64,000 bases of DNA from Shimia aestuarii (lineage in GTDB: Bacteria > Pseudomonadota > Alphaproteobacteria > Rhodobacterales > Rhodobacteraceae), in the NCBI RefSeq assembly GCF_022814865.1, contig NZ_JAKVRD010000005.1:169795-233794 (forward strand), in the 5' to 3' direction. Below are positions 63,970-64,000 of this stretch, piece by piece. The notes beneath the pieces are model-generated. The model made no database searches. It was not told the DNA's origin and saw only the letters and a list, made by a program, of their open reading frames with translations. Position 1 is the stretch's first letter. Each line of letters starts with the position of its first letter. The translations under genes were made by a program, and so were the position numbers.

Positions 63970-64000
63970 CCCCCCCCCCCGGACCCCCCCCCCCTTTTCC
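63970..64000. other. Low-complexity end, probable sequencing artefact
   Basis: Two runs of 11 C separated by GGA, then TTTTCC. Such homopolymers do not continue the reading frame sensibly and look like the degraded end of a contig rather than real sequence. Confidence 0.65.

Overview
The window looks like chromosomal DNA of a Rhodobacterales (Roseobacter/Rhodobacter-type) alphaproteobacterium. This rests on high GC with strong GC bias at third positions, dense gene packing with many ATGA/TGATG overlaps, an RpoH2-type sigma factor, an ethylmalonyl-CoA/malyl-CoA gene set beside sdhCDAB, and gene order that recalls Rhodobacter sphaeroides around mcl2-mch-sdh. I see no rRNA, tRNA, CRISPR array, prophage or insertion sequence. 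The right end runs into two C homopolymers and looks like a contig end.

Layout. 1-8.5 kb: single genes, mostly convergent pairs (gamma-glutamylcyclotransferase-like, gltX, a Tat-exported metallo-hydrolase, E. coli-type pfkB, nadE, an 18-19-repeat MORN protein, an SDR). 8.5-11.4 kb: leuA behind a Leu-rich leader peptide, then asparaginase. 11.6-17.3 kb: the rod-shape operon mreB-mreC-mreD-mrdA-rodA. 17.5-20.4 kb: VOC protein plus GhrA-like reductase, then SseB-like plus uracil-DNA glycosylase family. 20.4-23.2 kb: ArsR regulator, YraQ-type permease, nhaA. 23.4-28.1 kb: capsule export (KpsT/KpsE-like), kdsA and a phosphohexomutase. 28.2-34.8 kb, minus strand: M3 peptidase, coaBC-dut-moeB, rpoH-chaN. 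34.8-41.2 kb: cobU plus phosphatase, a GST with an added Cys-rich tail, DUF1989, an ornithine decarboxylase with a structured leader, a flavoprotein. 41.3-48.7 kb, minus strand: sdhCDA-orf-B, then mcl2-nnrU-DUF1737-mch. 50.1-62.4 kb, plus strand: mdh, sucC-lipoprotein-sucD-orf-sucA-sucB-orf-MAPEG-orf-MAPEG-lpdA. 62.5-63.9 kb: PPOX flavoprotein and plsC.

Functionally the right half is a TCA-cycle and C2-assimilation block. Succinate dehydrogenase, malate dehydrogenase, succinyl-CoA synthetase and the three subunits of 2-oxoglutarate dehydrogenase lie within 22 kb, with mesaconyl-C1-CoA hydratase and malyl-CoA thioesterase from the ethylmalonyl-CoA pathway. The sdh and suc operons carry the same upstream double palindrome, GTGATCAC-N13-GTGATCAC with 21-bp repeat spacing, which points to one regulator for both.

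The least explained signals are non-coding: that double palindrome; the leuA leader, which may be leaderless; a dispersed element of three 11-bp units (ATACCGACGNN) present three times; a composite element (GC hairpin plus a GTATTTTC...AAGAAGAAG tail) at six gene ends; and structured leaders before nhaA and the ornithine decarboxylase gene.
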